Assembly: GCA_016758965.1 (NCBI GenBank)
Contig: JAEPRB010000183.1
Coordinates: 18,658 to 82,657, forward strand
From: Circinella minor
Lineage: Eukaryota; Mucoromycota; Mucoromycetes; Mucorales; Lichtheimiaceae
Length of the DNA: 64,000 nucleotides
Direction: 5' to 3'
This document shows, piece by piece, positions 11,832 through 23,297 of this stretch. Position 1 is the first letter of the stretch; each line of letters begins with the position of its first letter. The position numbers and the translations under genes were made by a program. The notes under the pieces are model-generated. The model was not told the origin of the DNA and made no database searches. It saw only the letters and a list, made by a program, of their open reading frames with translations.

Positions 11832-12560
11832 CAGTGGTGTGTTTATTGCACCACGGCTAAAAATTGCATGGAATTGCTTAATTCTCTATGAATATGAATT
11901 ATGGGTTATGAAATATCATGCTTCTCTATGAATATGCATGAAAAAAGACAATCATTCATTTTCATGGAAATAAATCCATGAATCTCTATTACAAAACTTA
12001 ATGAATCTGAGTGACAATGTATGACTCTGAATGATATATGAATCTGCATAAAATTGAACAAATATCTATGAAAAGATATCTATGATTATGAATGAAAATG
12101 CATGCTTTGTAAATATGAGTGATAATCTATGAAATCGCATACTTATACTTCGTGAAACCATAATCGTTTGACGAGAAGTAGTATTCCCACGCACTTCTTT
12201 TACTACTTTTCTCATTATCTCATATAGTTAATGACTCACAAAAATAAAATTTTATTATTCAAAGTGCCTATCATAATATAATAGAAGTGGTTTCAACCAT
12301 GTTATAGCTACAGTATAATGTATATGTTCATAAAGTAAAATATATATTATTTGAAAACTAGGTGCTGAAAATCCACGAATCTGCATGAATCTGTATATAA
12401 ATAGGTAATGGATATGACTGAATATCTATGATTCTGCATAGATCTATGAATCTCCATGAAGTGACACGTTTCATGGAGATTCATGGCATTAGTGATCATG
12501 CAGATCCATGGAAATCCATTCATTTTTATTACTCATTTTAGCCGTGGTGTTGCTCCAGTG
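11832..12560. mobile_element. hAT-like non-autonomous element (MITE) with terminal inverted repeats
   Basis: The left end CAGTGGTG... carries CACCACGGCTAAAA (11849-11862). The right end carries its exact complement TTTTAGCCGTGGTG (12536-12549), followed by TTGCTCCAGTG to 12560. Ends of CAGTGGTG/CACTGG type are typical of hAT elements. The ~730-bp body has no ORF. It is packed with degenerate short words of ATGAATCT / TCTATGAA type in both orientations, resembling hAT subterminal repeats. It also has a 13-bp perfect hairpin at 12448-12482. No clear 8-bp target duplication was seen, so the insertion is probably old or the ends are slightly misplaced. Confidence 0.6.
12448..12482. repeat. Perfect 13-bp inverted repeat inside the MITE
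   Basis: GAATCTCCATGAA at 12448-12460 and TTCATGGAGATTC at 12470-12482 are exact complements separated by 9 bases. Together they form a strong hairpin inside the field of ATGAATCT-type words. It may be a transposase-binding or structural element of the MITE. Confidence 0.8.
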
Positions 12561-12569
12561 TTCAGATAA

Positions 12570-13200
12570 ATTTTTTATTGTACGCAGTTTATCCACTTTT
12601 CTAGTAAGCATTTGGACACCAGGAATATGATTCCATAATGATTAATATAACCCAATTACCGTTGTAATGAGGTAGTATCCTTAGGAAGAAGCCATTCTTG
12701 AACATTTTAAATTTCTTTTGATCCACAGAAATAGAGCCATATTGTTTTTTGGAGCAATGATAATATCGTCTACAACCTTGACTACCTTGCTACTAAACAT
12801 TACCGCCAACACCTTCTACTACCGATTAACTATATACCAGTATGGTATTCTCACACATCCAAAATATGCTGGAAATCTTTTTAAAATAAAGTTGTTTCTA
12901 CATTGTGCTCGTAGTACAGTTTGATGAAGAACCCTTCACAAAAAAATTGTCCTGCAAGCAGTGACTTTATCAACGTGTGCTAAGCATTTTCGCTATACCC
13001 AGCTGCATGTTTTTTTGTACTGAGCTTGACACTCATGGACATTTTATATGGAAATGGCCTTTTAAACAAAAAAATTGGTGCATAATCATACACATTTTTT
13101 TTGTTCATTCAGATCAATTAACTATTGACCAAATTATTTCACTTTCCAGATTCACCCTAGATGTATGTCAAGAGTTGAAGCAAACTTGACTACTATATAA
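12570..13200 (-). pseudogene. Ty3/gypsy-like reverse transcriptase remnant
   Basis: On the minus strand, decayed reverse-transcriptase landmarks appear in order. A segment reading FASTLDIHLG (about 13140-13175) resembles the motif-A aspartate region. VDDIIIAP (about 12755-12780) is the YVDD-type catalytic motif with the first Tyr lost. A downstream region gives WLLPKDTTSLQR, INHYGNHIPGV and KVDKLRTI (about 12580-12690), the typical join between RT and RNase H in gypsy elements. Many stops and frame changes are present. It lies on the same strand as the RNase H/integrase piece at 4.4-5.2 kb, in the order expected of one element. Confidence 0.5.
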
Positions 13201-14010
13201 TGGTTCTATAACACTACTACCAAATTTATGGTTGGCTCATTGGAACTTGGCAAATTGTTTTTCATCAAATAGCCTTTTGGTTTAACAATGTATCCACCAA
13301 GGCGACATTACACTACGGAAAGTTCATGCAGAACACATCCTCTAATTATTCTTACAATACTAATAGTTTATATAGCCTCTTTTCCTTTTGCTTATTTTTT
13401 TTTGTTTCTTTAAATATCAAATATGTTCAGTGAAAATACATATAAAAAATGCTTTATGATGAGAGAAGCGTAAATGAAATGAAAAGAACAGAATGACGAT
13501 TCTGGAAGTTAAAATAAAGAACCTTTTTGCTTATGTGATAACTCGTATTCTTTTTTCATACGTAATATGTTGAACCCGAATTGTAGTTGTTGAATTTGTA
13601 ATAAAAAAACAGCACTGATATTTAGGCTTATTCATAAACCCACTATATCCATTTGGCTAATAATATGTACTATAATTCAGAACTTACTACATTATGACGT
13701 ATAATTACTAGATACTGAAAGCAGATAATACCTTAAGGATTTATTTACTATTAATGTGCATAAATATTATAAGTATTATTGTTATCAATATTTTTTTTAA
13801 CAATCAGAAATAACAACCTATTATTAGCAAATGATACAAGACTTCTATCATTTGATATCAGTCTTCTAAACAATAATAAATATTATTGTATTGATATAAA
13901 AACAGCAGCAAAATCCTTTTATTGTTACATTTAAATAAAGTCCGCTAGATTTCATCTTGCAGCTCTTCTTTTTTTTTCGTGTTCTCGAGAAAGGCAAAAA
14001 AAACCAGAAA
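13201..14010. other. Intergenic; upstream region of the MTR10 gene
   Basis: AT-rich DNA with no supportable ORF. The last ~60 bases before the ATG at 14011 are pyrimidine- then purine-rich and presumably hold the 5' UTR. No TATA box was assigned. Confidence 0.5.
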
Positions 14011-17000
14011 ATGGCAACAGCTCCAGTAGGTCAAGTCATCGAAGCTCTTTCAGCTTTATATTCGACACCTGATCCACAAGCTAAGAAACAAGCAAACAAA
14101 TGGTTAGCTAATTTCCAAAAACAGGTACAAACTTACTTTTTTTTTTTTCCAATATAACACATATACTATATAATCACCATATTAATAAAACACCATGTGA
14201 AAATATATTTTCTTTATATAAACAGCCAGAAGCATGGACAACAGCAGATTATTTACTTAAAGCCGACGATTCAAATACGGAAACACGTTTATTTGCAGCA
14301 CAAACATTTCGACAAAAGGTTTAAAACAATAGTTTTGGATCTTGATATTATATATATATATATATATATAGAAATTAACAAACTTATTGTGCGCTATATG
14401 TATATAGATTACTTATGATTTACGTGATCTCGAACCTCCAGCAAGATTAGCCTTACGAGATTCTTTAGTGGAACAATTAACAGTTGTTGCAGCAACAGGA
14501 CCTAAAGTGATCATGCTACAATTATGTTTGGCATTGGCAGATCTAGCTATTCAGTTACTGGAGTGGAAAACGGCCGTAAAAGATATGGTGTCAAAGTTTG
14601 GTGGATCACCCGAAACGGCAGTATGTTTACTTGAATTCCTTACTGTTCTTCCGGAAGAATTAAATTCAAATACAAGATTACCACTTACGGTAAGTTTCCT
14701 GAATTCATCGTGATATATATATATAAGTCGAAGAAAGTTAAAGAGAGAAAAAAGTAATGGTACTGATAATCATTGGAATACTTAGGATCTTGAATATAAA
14801 GAACAAGGAGCTACTTTACTTGAAAGTAACGCTACTGAAGTATTGAAATTATTAATCATGTATATGAATTCAAGTGGTAAGTAGCTTTGAGAGATAGAGC
14901 GAAAAAAAAGGAGTGCCGCAGGAAAAATTGAGCAAAAGAAACAAAATGTATTAAACAAAACATTGATATGCAAATTGTTAGCTGGCAACACAGATCTTCA
15001 GGAACGAGTATTCAAATGTCTTATTAGTTGGTTACGTGCGGGTGATATGGATATCAACATTATTGTCAATAGTCCTTTATTGAATATAGCATTTGAAGCG
15101 CTTGATAACGACGACTTATTTGATGTTGCTGTTGACTTGGGAGTTGAAATTATTTTTGAAACACGTGATTTCAATGCTACGACGTCAAATGTGGTTCGTG
15201 ACATTTATCGATATTTGGTTCCTTTATTGGATAAGATACGTAATGCTAAGGAAGAAGAAGATAGTGATAAAGTACGTGGTTACTGTCGATTATTTGTCAG
15301 TGCTGGTGAAGCCTATGTCCCACTTATCATTCAACATCCAGACGATCTAAGTGCTGTATTGGAAGGTATCATGTCATGTACCGCTTATGGTGATTTGGAA
15401 ATCGTACCCATCACATTCAAGTTTTGGGATGAATTGACCTATGCTTTAATGAATCCACGTAATGAACAAACCATTGCTGCTCTCAGTCGATATTATGATG
15501 CCTTGGTAGATATTATTATTAGTCATTTACATTATCCAGATGATTCAACCAGTTGGTCTGCTGAAGAACGGGATGATTTTAAGGATTTCAGACATGAAAT
15601 GGGAGATACCCTTAAGGATTGTTGCCAAGTATTGAAACCTGCTGCTTGTTTAACTAAACCATTGGTGATCTTACAAAAATTATTGGCGGACCCAAACTCC
15701 AAGTGGCAACAGATTGAAGCACCTATTTTTTCGTTACGGGCCATGGGTGCAGAAGTACCCGATAATGAAGAGCAAGTATTGCCACAAATTCTCGATTTAT
15801 TATCCAGATTACCAGACCACCCCAAGATTCGTTATGCTGCTACATTGGTTATCTCACGTTATACTTTTTGGACACGGACGCATCCACAATATATTACCTA
15901 TCAACTTAATTTCATTTCAGCCGGGTTCCAAAATGAAGAAGTAGCTGCAGCAAGTGCATTAGCGCTCAAATATTTGTGCAAAGATTGTAATGAGGTATAT
16001 ATATATACAAATTATTTTAAAATAAGAAGAGAAAAAGAATAATCATTGAATGTATATGTTTTTGTTTAGTTATTCTAATAATTTTGTTTTGTTTTACCTA
16101 TTTAGCTTCTCATTGATTATCTTTCCGAATTACATCCTTTTTATACCAGTATTATCCGCACACTTCCATTTAATGATGCACTTGAAGTAACAGAAGCAAT
16201 AGCTCATGTACTTGCTGTAGTCCCTGTATCTGGTTTACAAAACGCATTACAACAATTTTGTTTACCTCTGGCACAAGATCTACATGGTATTGTCGTCAAA
16301 GAACCAAATACACATTCAAGAGAAGATTGTCAAAAAACATGTGGTAAGTAGTACTTTTCTTTATGTATATAGTCAACTCGTATGTTATTTTGCGAGAAAT
16401 ATTTAACAACTGCATACCTATACTGCATCTTTCCTTTTACCAGATTTACTCGAACTGATATCAGCTTTCATTGCAATTATTCATCCTGACGTACCACTCG
16501 GACAACCTAATCCATGTGTCAACTTTGTAAACGAATTATGGCCCATTTTCGACCTCTGTTTAAAGAATTTGGGTACTGATTCTGATGTGTGTGAACAATT
16601 GGGTAAATGTTTCAAGAACTGTGTCATATCATATAAAATGTCATTCGTGCCTTTGTTGCCACAACTTATGGATCGATTAGTCACTGGATTCCAAGTGAGC
16701 GGCTTTAGTATATATCTGTTTGTATCTTTCCGAATTGTTCGTCAATATGCGGAAGGTGGGGATGATAATGCTGCAGTATGTTTTGGTCTCGTTGAACGGT
16801 TAAGTCAAATCATGTTTACCAAGGCCAGTAATACAAAGTTTGATGAAATGCCTGATGGTAAGTAAAGTGACTTAATTAATTAACAAAGAAAAAACTGAGA
16901 AGACATTGAAATAAAACTAATCGTTGACATGTTTTGTTTCTTGTTATTCATTTTTTTAGTGGTCGATGAATACTTTGGTCTGTTGACAGCCATGTTGGAA

Positions 17001-17622
17001 GCAGCACCAACGCATCTTTTACAAAGTACATTATTCCCAACTGTATTCCAGCTTGGTTTCACGGGATTATCCATGGATCATGTACGTGGGCTAAGTTCTG
17101 TCATTGTATTTTATCGACGATTATTGGGTATCGCTTTATCTGTGGATGAATTAGTCCCAGCAAATACAACTACACGAAGTGCCGCCTCTCTTGGGCAAAA
17201 TGGGGCACGTATCGTTGAGCAATTCCGAGCGAATGGCAATGGATTTGTACGACTTATTTTTACTGGGTTGATTTATCATTATAATTGGGATGTTATTTCA
17301 GATATTGCTTCTATTATCAAGTCACTTGCACAAATTTTGCCATTAGAAACAAGTGAATGGGTTGTTACTGTTGTTAATGAGATACCAGAAGTTAATTTGT
17401 CATCACAAAACAAGAATGAATTTTTAACTAGTTATATGAGGTATATTAAAATAGGGGGGGGGGACGAAATATTTTTTTTCTCTTGATCAAATCATGGATA
17501 TATATTAACTCATCCTTATTTATAGTTCAATTAACGATAAACAATGGGCCAAGGCACGACGTGTATTATCTGATTTCATCACATCATATAGGCGAAAAAA
17601 TGCCATCGACCGATCTTCTTAA
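14011..17622 (+). CDS. MTR10: MTR10/transportin-3 type nuclear import receptor
   Basis: Nine exons join in frame: 14011-14124, 14226-14318, 14408-14689, 14786-14876, 14982-15994, 16106-16343, 16444-16857, 16960-17440 and 17526-17622, giving 940 residues. All introns are GT-AG. The N-terminus reads as an importin-beta-like HEAT repeat protein (QANKWLANFQKQPEAW, then LFAAQTFRQKITYDLRDL, LALADLAIQ, LEFLTVLPEE), a pattern characteristic of Mtr10/TNPO3. Length fits the family (about 920-970). The protein carries SR-type or mRNA-binding proteins such as Npl3 homologues into the nucleus with Ran. The start ATG directly precedes the first helix. The gene is convergent with the UBE2S gene. Exon 7 contains a GTGAGC that could be mistaken for a donor (16693), but the frame reads through sensibly. 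Confidence 0.92.
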
Positions 17623-18301
17623 AAAATAAAATAATAATAATAATATATAATATATAATAAAAAATAAAAATAAATAGCATTATGGATCATCATATCACAT
17701 GCACATTTTCATAAAACATTTTATTCATTTATTAACTCATTTAATGAAAATAAAAGGATATATAGTTATTATTCAATTTGTGTTATCTTCCATTACTAGG
17801 TACGCAGATGGAAATATTGATATGTAAGGAAATTTCGAGCTTCCATTTGGTTTATTTTAAACCATAGATGGCATGGTTGACTTGAAATGTTCCTTAAATA
17901 AAAGTTATCTTCAACGAGCATCTCATATAAATAGTAAAAGCTACAGGCCATGAATATAGGAAAAAGTATATGCAGACGGGTTTTAAGTTTTAGCAATGAA
18001 ATCGTTTGACAGAGAGATGGTCGTCATTGAGTAAGTGGGTAGAACATATATGTGCTTCGCTATATAGACCCCGTTGTCACATTTCCTTCCCTGTTCATAT
18101 TATGTGCATATCTCATCTTCAATAGTAAGTTAAGTAAGTACGTTTTTAAACAGAAAACCATAATAGATCGATAATGCTTATTTGTATTAAAAAAAGTAAT
18201 ATATAGGGAAAAAAGAAACCCCATGGGAAAACATAGCACTTTTGAAAAATTATGATGTAGAGGGCAAAGAGAGAAGATGATGAGAAAGGAAAAAAAAAGA
18301 A
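17623..18301. other. Convergent intergenic region
   Basis: This is a 3'-to-3' gap between the MTR10 and UBE2S genes, with A/T-rich likely polyadenylation sequence at both sides. No ORF or RNA gene is supported. Confidence 0.6.
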
Positions 18302-19758
18302 TTATAATCGTCTAAGACGTTTTTTCCTATCAGTTGTTGGCGCAGGTTTCTTTTTTGGTAGCGATTCCACACGAGGTTGTTTATTTGAAGGTGTTTCTAT
18401 ATCATCTTTTCCATCTTGTACATCTCCTGTAAGATGCCGTTTCATATTCATTTGTACAACGTTATTACCAACGGCTGAAGGTGTCAAAACATTATTACTT
18501 GCATTCGATGATATAGCTGTAGTTGGAGTAGAAGAAACATTCGTCATAGATGTAATTGATGTATTTACATTACTATTTGTTTCTTCTTTTTGTTGTTTTC
18601 CAGTTATTGTTGTAGATGATCCACTACTACTTGGATTTTCATTTTGTTGTGATGATGATTTGGTTTTTTCTTGTTCTTTCTTTTTATTATTCTCTCCTTC
18701 TTGCTGATGTTCAGATGAAGATGAAGATGGTGTGGTTGTAGATGACTTTGTTGTTTGTTGTTGGGTTAAGGAGGCTCGTTCTGAAAATAACTTTTGAAAT
18801 TCAGTTTTACCATGTTTAGCATGGATAGTCGTGTATAACTTTGCCCGTTTCGCATAATCATCATATTGCTCCAGTAATAATTTTCCAGCTTCTTCATTCA
18901 ATGCAGATTCTGGGTTAGGAACTATGAGTAAACATTTAACGGTCTAAAAATTTGATTATCAAAAATATAATATAAAATTAGTTTATACTACCCATTCTTG
19001 TTTCCCCATTATGATTGTCTAACAAACAAAAACCTTACCAATAGTACATGAGCAATACCTAATTCTGCTTTCCAATCCTTTTTTAATGTATTGACACAAA
19101 TTTCACCATTTGAAGCGACATTGGGGTGAAAGATTTTTGTAGTAAAATATCCTAGAAACATCATTCATCCTTATTAAGATATAAATTCATTCTAATATAG
19201 TTCTTATCCAACAACAATGGCATCAATAAGAGTTGTTACCTTTAGGTGGTGTTTCTGGATATCCTTCATTCAATAATAACTTTACTTTAAAATATCCATT
19301 TTCATAAGGTGTACCGTCTAAAACAAATGTATTTAGTCAGTAGCTCCCACTTAACACTATATTAGTGTTTTCCATATACCATACAGCTTATTTAGTATGT
19401 TACCTGGTCCACGAATCCATGCTTGAATCTCTGTTAGATCTTGTTCATTATCGAGTACTTGAATATCCTCGGGTGGTGAACGTTCTAACGATTGTAACTC
19501 CTTTGCAATCTTTTTCAGAGCATGAGGTGCCAATTCAGATCGTGTGGCCTGTTCAGTATATATGCAAAACACAGGTTATAATAAAAAAAAATAAGTTATA
19601 TGACGTTTGATCAGATCATGATTTATGTATATGGTGTATATACACATAATAAAACATCTTGGATCGTTTTTTCCTATGTTCCATTTTTTACATACAAAAA
19701 AAAACAGAAAAGACTATTGTATTGAATGGCAATGAAATATGAATTTCTTTCGTACCAT
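18302..19758 (-). CDS. UBE2S: Ubiquitin-conjugating enzyme E2 S (UBE2S-type, APC/C partner)
   Basis: Five minus-strand exons: 19756-19758 (the ATG alone), 19404-19548, 19240-19317, 19039-19151 and 18302-18943, giving 326 residues. Residues 2-~155 form a UBC fold. [19 protein letters not shown] is followed by KIFHPNV, the active-site cysteine in [13 protein letters not shown], and [24 protein letters not shown], nearly the UBE2S pattern. A long low-complexity Ser/Gln/Asn/Thr linker follows. The last residues are RKKRLRRL: human UBE2S also ends in LRRL, which docks on the APC/C. The enzyme therefore probably extends K11-linked ubiquitin chains on APC/C substrates. Baker's yeast lacks this E2. 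The first exon is an inference: no in-frame ATG precedes the UBC domain in exon 2, and an ATG sits immediately before a good donor. Confidence 0.9.
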
Positions 19759-19809
19759 AGTTATTAAACTTGTTGTTTTGGCGTTGGCGTCGTCACAGAC
19801 AAAAGGAGG

Positions 19810-19845
<36 letters not shown>

Positions 19846-20082
19846 ACTTTTTAGTCAAAGGATTGTTAGGATACGATCGACATTCGGTTTTTGAAAACAA
19901 ATCCAGGTTACCATATTGGATAATTCTGGAATGCATTTTAAATGATAGCATGATTCCAGGTGTAAAGAATGTCTTTTTTTTATAAACAAGTCAACCAAAG
20001 TTCATTTTGTTCATTTCTCTTCTTCCTCTTTAGAATTATTACGTTTAACAAAAGCAATAGTAATAGAAGCAAAAAAAGAATA
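19759..20082. other. Divergent intergenic region with T32 tract
   Basis: This gap separates the UBE2S gene (-) and the secreted repeat-protein gene (+) and should hold both promoters. It contains an uninterrupted run of 32 T at 19813-19844, just upstream of which (on the minus strand) lies the UBE2S start. Such tracts can exclude nucleosomes. No TATA box is clear. Confidence 0.6.
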
Positions 20083-22184
20083 ATGTTAATTTGGCACCGG
20101 ATATTTTGTTTATTGTTCATCATCCGTTTTGGATCAGCCATAGTAACCCAGCAACAGCAAGGTAATTTGTTCTAGTATCTAACTTAAATATTAATAACAA
20201 CAATAGCAATAGTAAAACTCAAATGTTTTATACTATGTTATCTTATATAAAAAAATAATATATCCCTTGTAGACTATAATAATAATAATAATAAGAGTAA
20301 TAAAAAACTTGATTGTCCCAACTATCAATACAAATGCCCTGATTGTCCAAATGGCACCAAATGTGTCTATCCAAATAGTGGTGGATGTGAGGGTGCAGGT
20401 ATTCCTGTATGTCAATCTCAATCTCAATTTTGTGGCAATGCAGTATGCTTGATTAAAGCATTTCCCTGGTAATTAGATTGCTTCTTATTATCAACTACTA
20501 TTTATTACGTATTCCTTTTTCTTTTCGACTAAAACTACAATAATGGCATTTTAATTGAAGCTCAGAGGAATGTTCGTTTTCTTGCGAATATACTGGTCCA
20601 AAGTGCTGTCCTTTTATTGGTCAACCTGATTGTTATGCCTGTGACACTTTTGCTCCATGCCAAGAAACCTCGTGTCCTAAAGATTGTCCAAATAATTGCT
20701 TTTATCCGGATGCAGACTGGTGTTGCCCAAAAAGTGGTACTCCCATCTGCAAAAACAGTGGCAACAGTATTCAGCTGCTACCATCAACTACTACAGTAAC
20801 AAAGAGAACAGAAGCACCTGGCGATAAAATTTATAAACGAAATGAACCTTATATGCCATCATCAAAATGGATACAATCTGGATGGTTTTATCAATCAACT
20901 CAAAGTATAATTGATGTCATTTCTTCTTCTACTTCTACGTCATCGTCTTGGTATTATCAGTCAAATAATCCATCCAAATCATTTGACTGGTTTAAGCAAC
21001 CTATAAATCAACAAGAACAAGAGCGAGCTACCTCATCTAATTCGTTTAAACAGCCTGTAAATCAACAAGAACAACAAGCTACTTCGTCCAACTGGTTTAA
21101 GCAACCTGTTAATCAACAAGAACAAGCTACTTCATCCAATTCGTTTAAGCAACCTGTTAATCAAAAGGAACAACCTACTTCATCCAATTGGTTTAAGCAA
21201 CCTGTTAATCAACAAGAACAAGCTACTTCATCTAATTCGTTTAAACAGCCTGTAAATCAACAAGAACAACAAGCTACTTCGTCCAACTGGTTTAAGCAAC
21301 CTGTTAATCAACAAGAACAAGCTACTTCATCCAATTCGTTTAAGCAACCTGTTAATCAAAAGGAACAACCTACTTCATCCAATTGGTTTAAGCAACCTGT
21401 TAATCAACAAGAGCAAGCTACTTCGTCCAATTGGTTTAAGCAACCTGTAAATCAGCAAGAACAACAACCTACTTCATCCAATTGGTTTAAGCAACCTGTT
21501 AATCAAAAAGAGCAAACTACTTCGTCCAATTGGTTTAAGCAACCTGTAAATCAACAAGAGCAAGCTACTTCGTCCAATTGGTTTAAGCAACCTGTAAATC
21601 AGCAAGGACAACAACCTACTTCATCCAATTGGTTTAAGCAACCTGTTAATCAAAAAGAGCAAACTACTTCGTCCAATTGGTTTAAGCAACCTGTTAATCA
21701 GCAACAAGAGCAAGTTACTTCGTCCAATTGGTTCCAGCAGCATATAAATCAGCAACAGCCGACTTATGTTACACCCAAAGTCCCATTAGAAAGCAACAGA
21801 GCTTTCTATGATAATACGCAACAAAAAGAAAGAGAAGACAAATTAGAATGGGTTCATCAACTCACACCGAACGAAAACAACGATAATAATAGAGTAATAA
21901 TGGAAGATGTCATAACTTCTGCTAGTTTGACTGAAGAAAATTGTAGTTCCAAATGTCCCGATATTCCAGTACCAACATGGGGAACATGTGTTGTGTATCA
22001 AAATCCAGCTGAATGCTGTCCGCGCATTGAATGTGTTGGTGTACCTATATCATTTGATCCAGAACAATCGTCCACAACAATAGTATCATCTGAGCCAACA
22101 CATTCACCTTCCAACAACGATAAAAGTGATAAACGGGTAGATGAAGAGACTGCTCTTTGTCCCGATTATAACATCCCATGCTGA
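20083..22184 (+). CDS. Secreted Cys-rich protein with 16 tandem Asn/Gln/Trp-rich repeats, unknown function
   Basis: Three exons: 20083-20161, 20273-20468 and 20561-22184, giving 632 residues. No family was recognised. Residues 1-~20 form a signal peptide (IFCLLFIIRFGSA). Residues ~35-160 are Cys-rich, with paired and spaced cysteines such as CPDCPNGTKC, KCCPF and DWCCP, suggesting a disulfide-bonded extracellular domain. From ~residue 265 to 525 there are 16 tandem units of about 16-18 residues with consensus NWFKQPVNQQEQATSS. Alternate units carry NSF in place of NWF. A second Cys-rich part follows (CSSKCPDIPVPTWGTC, ECCPRIEC) and the protein ends in DYNIPC. There is no GPI-anchor-like tail. 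Even Cys spacing at both ends and a hydrophilic repeat between them suggest a cell-wall, adhesin-like or matrix protein. This is inference. Confidence 0.85.
20985..21760 (+). repeat. Coding minisatellite, 16 units of about 48-54 bp
   Basis: The repeat encodes DWFKQPI, then fourteen N(S/W)FKQPV units, then NWFQQHI. Units 2-5 are nearly repeated as units 6-9 (same order of NSF/QQA, NWF/A, NSF/KEQP, NWF/A). Units 10-12 are nearly repeated as units 13-15. Nucleotide identity between these blocks is very high, which indicates recent unequal exchange. Copy number is likely polymorphic between strains. Confidence 0.92.
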
Positions 22185-23159
22185 TATGACCGAATGAATA
22201 TAGTTATTTGCAAAGTGTCCCTTATCCATATCAATAAATAGCAACCAGCATGTTCAACTATTGAATCCATTACTTTGATAATGTATCCTGAAACCGAGAT
22301 GCATTCAGAAGAAGAAAATGCCATATGAATACCTTCATAGTACAGTAATATCATTAGCAATTCATGATGATACAGAATTTTTAAATTGTATAGGTTAAAA
22401 TAAAACTGTTTTTACATCAATGGGAATAAAATTGTGTGCTCGTGATTGTGCGCCAGCAATTTTGCTTTGGTAGCTTTGTGTCGGTATTTTCTGCGTCCTA
22501 TATTTTTCATTTCTATCATACTATACTATCTACCGAATTTACTTCACTGAAGATAAGTTATTTTTAGATGAATAAAAAAAGTACAACAGATAGCTGCCTC
22601 ACTTAATCGTGATATAATCGTCGAAAAATGATTTCAACTGTTTGATCTAACTCATATAATCAGTTTTTTATACTTATGTCATAGGTATTATAAGTCAGTG
22701 TGTAGAGAAAGCAAAACGAACGGAGTTCTAAAGCTCAGGAAACTATCATGACTTTACTGCTTGCATATTCTCATTCTTAGTTTTAATTACTTCTGTATAA
22801 TTCCTACCATCGTCGAATCAAACTTCTATAGACTGCTACACCACGAATGAGTTGTGCTATTTTGAAATTTCACAATCTGTTGAACAAATTGATCATATAA
22901 CTACCACTAGCAAATTACGGTAATTTGCCAATTTGCGCATGTCTTTGATATGTTTCACAACGTTTTTCTTATTTTACACTAGTGATGGATTTGAACAGAA
23001 GTATATGAGAGATTAGAATTACTCATGTATAAAAATAAAACGTGATTGTAATTCTTTTTGTCTATCAATATTTTAGGTATCATAATCTGTGACATTCTTT
23101 ATATTACGTATTAACTTATTATTAACAATCAAGCACGTACTTATTAGCTATCTCACTCT
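22185..23159. other. Intergenic region without a supportable gene
   Basis: AT-rich DNA between two plus-strand genes. It holds the 3' UTR of the repeat protein and, at its right end, the upstream region of a possible small secreted peptide. No element recognised. Confidence 0.5.
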
Positions 23160-23297
23160 ATGCTTATAGCTTTACTTTTTTTACTTCTACAGTTTGATAT
23201 CGCTTATTCTAGCCCACCTGAAGATCCTGGTAGTCGCATTCGACCACCAAATATTCTACCTTGTCTACGTACAGATACGTCTACATGCTTGCAATAA
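23160..23297 (+). CDS. Possible small secreted peptide (45 residues)
   Basis: A short ORF too small for ordinary gene calling runs from ATG at 23160 to TAA at 23295-23297. The first ~17 residues are a strong signal peptide (MLIALLFLLLQFDIAYS). The remainder is Pro-rich with two cysteines (LPCLRTDTSTCLQ) that could form one disulfide. The stop codon overlaps an AATAAA. It sits between two genes that both encode secreted proteins. It could instead be the first exon of a longer gene or the remains of one. No homologue is recognised. Confidence 0.35.
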   Translation: MLIALLFLLLQFDIAYSSPPEDPGSRIRPPNILPCLRTDTSTCLQ

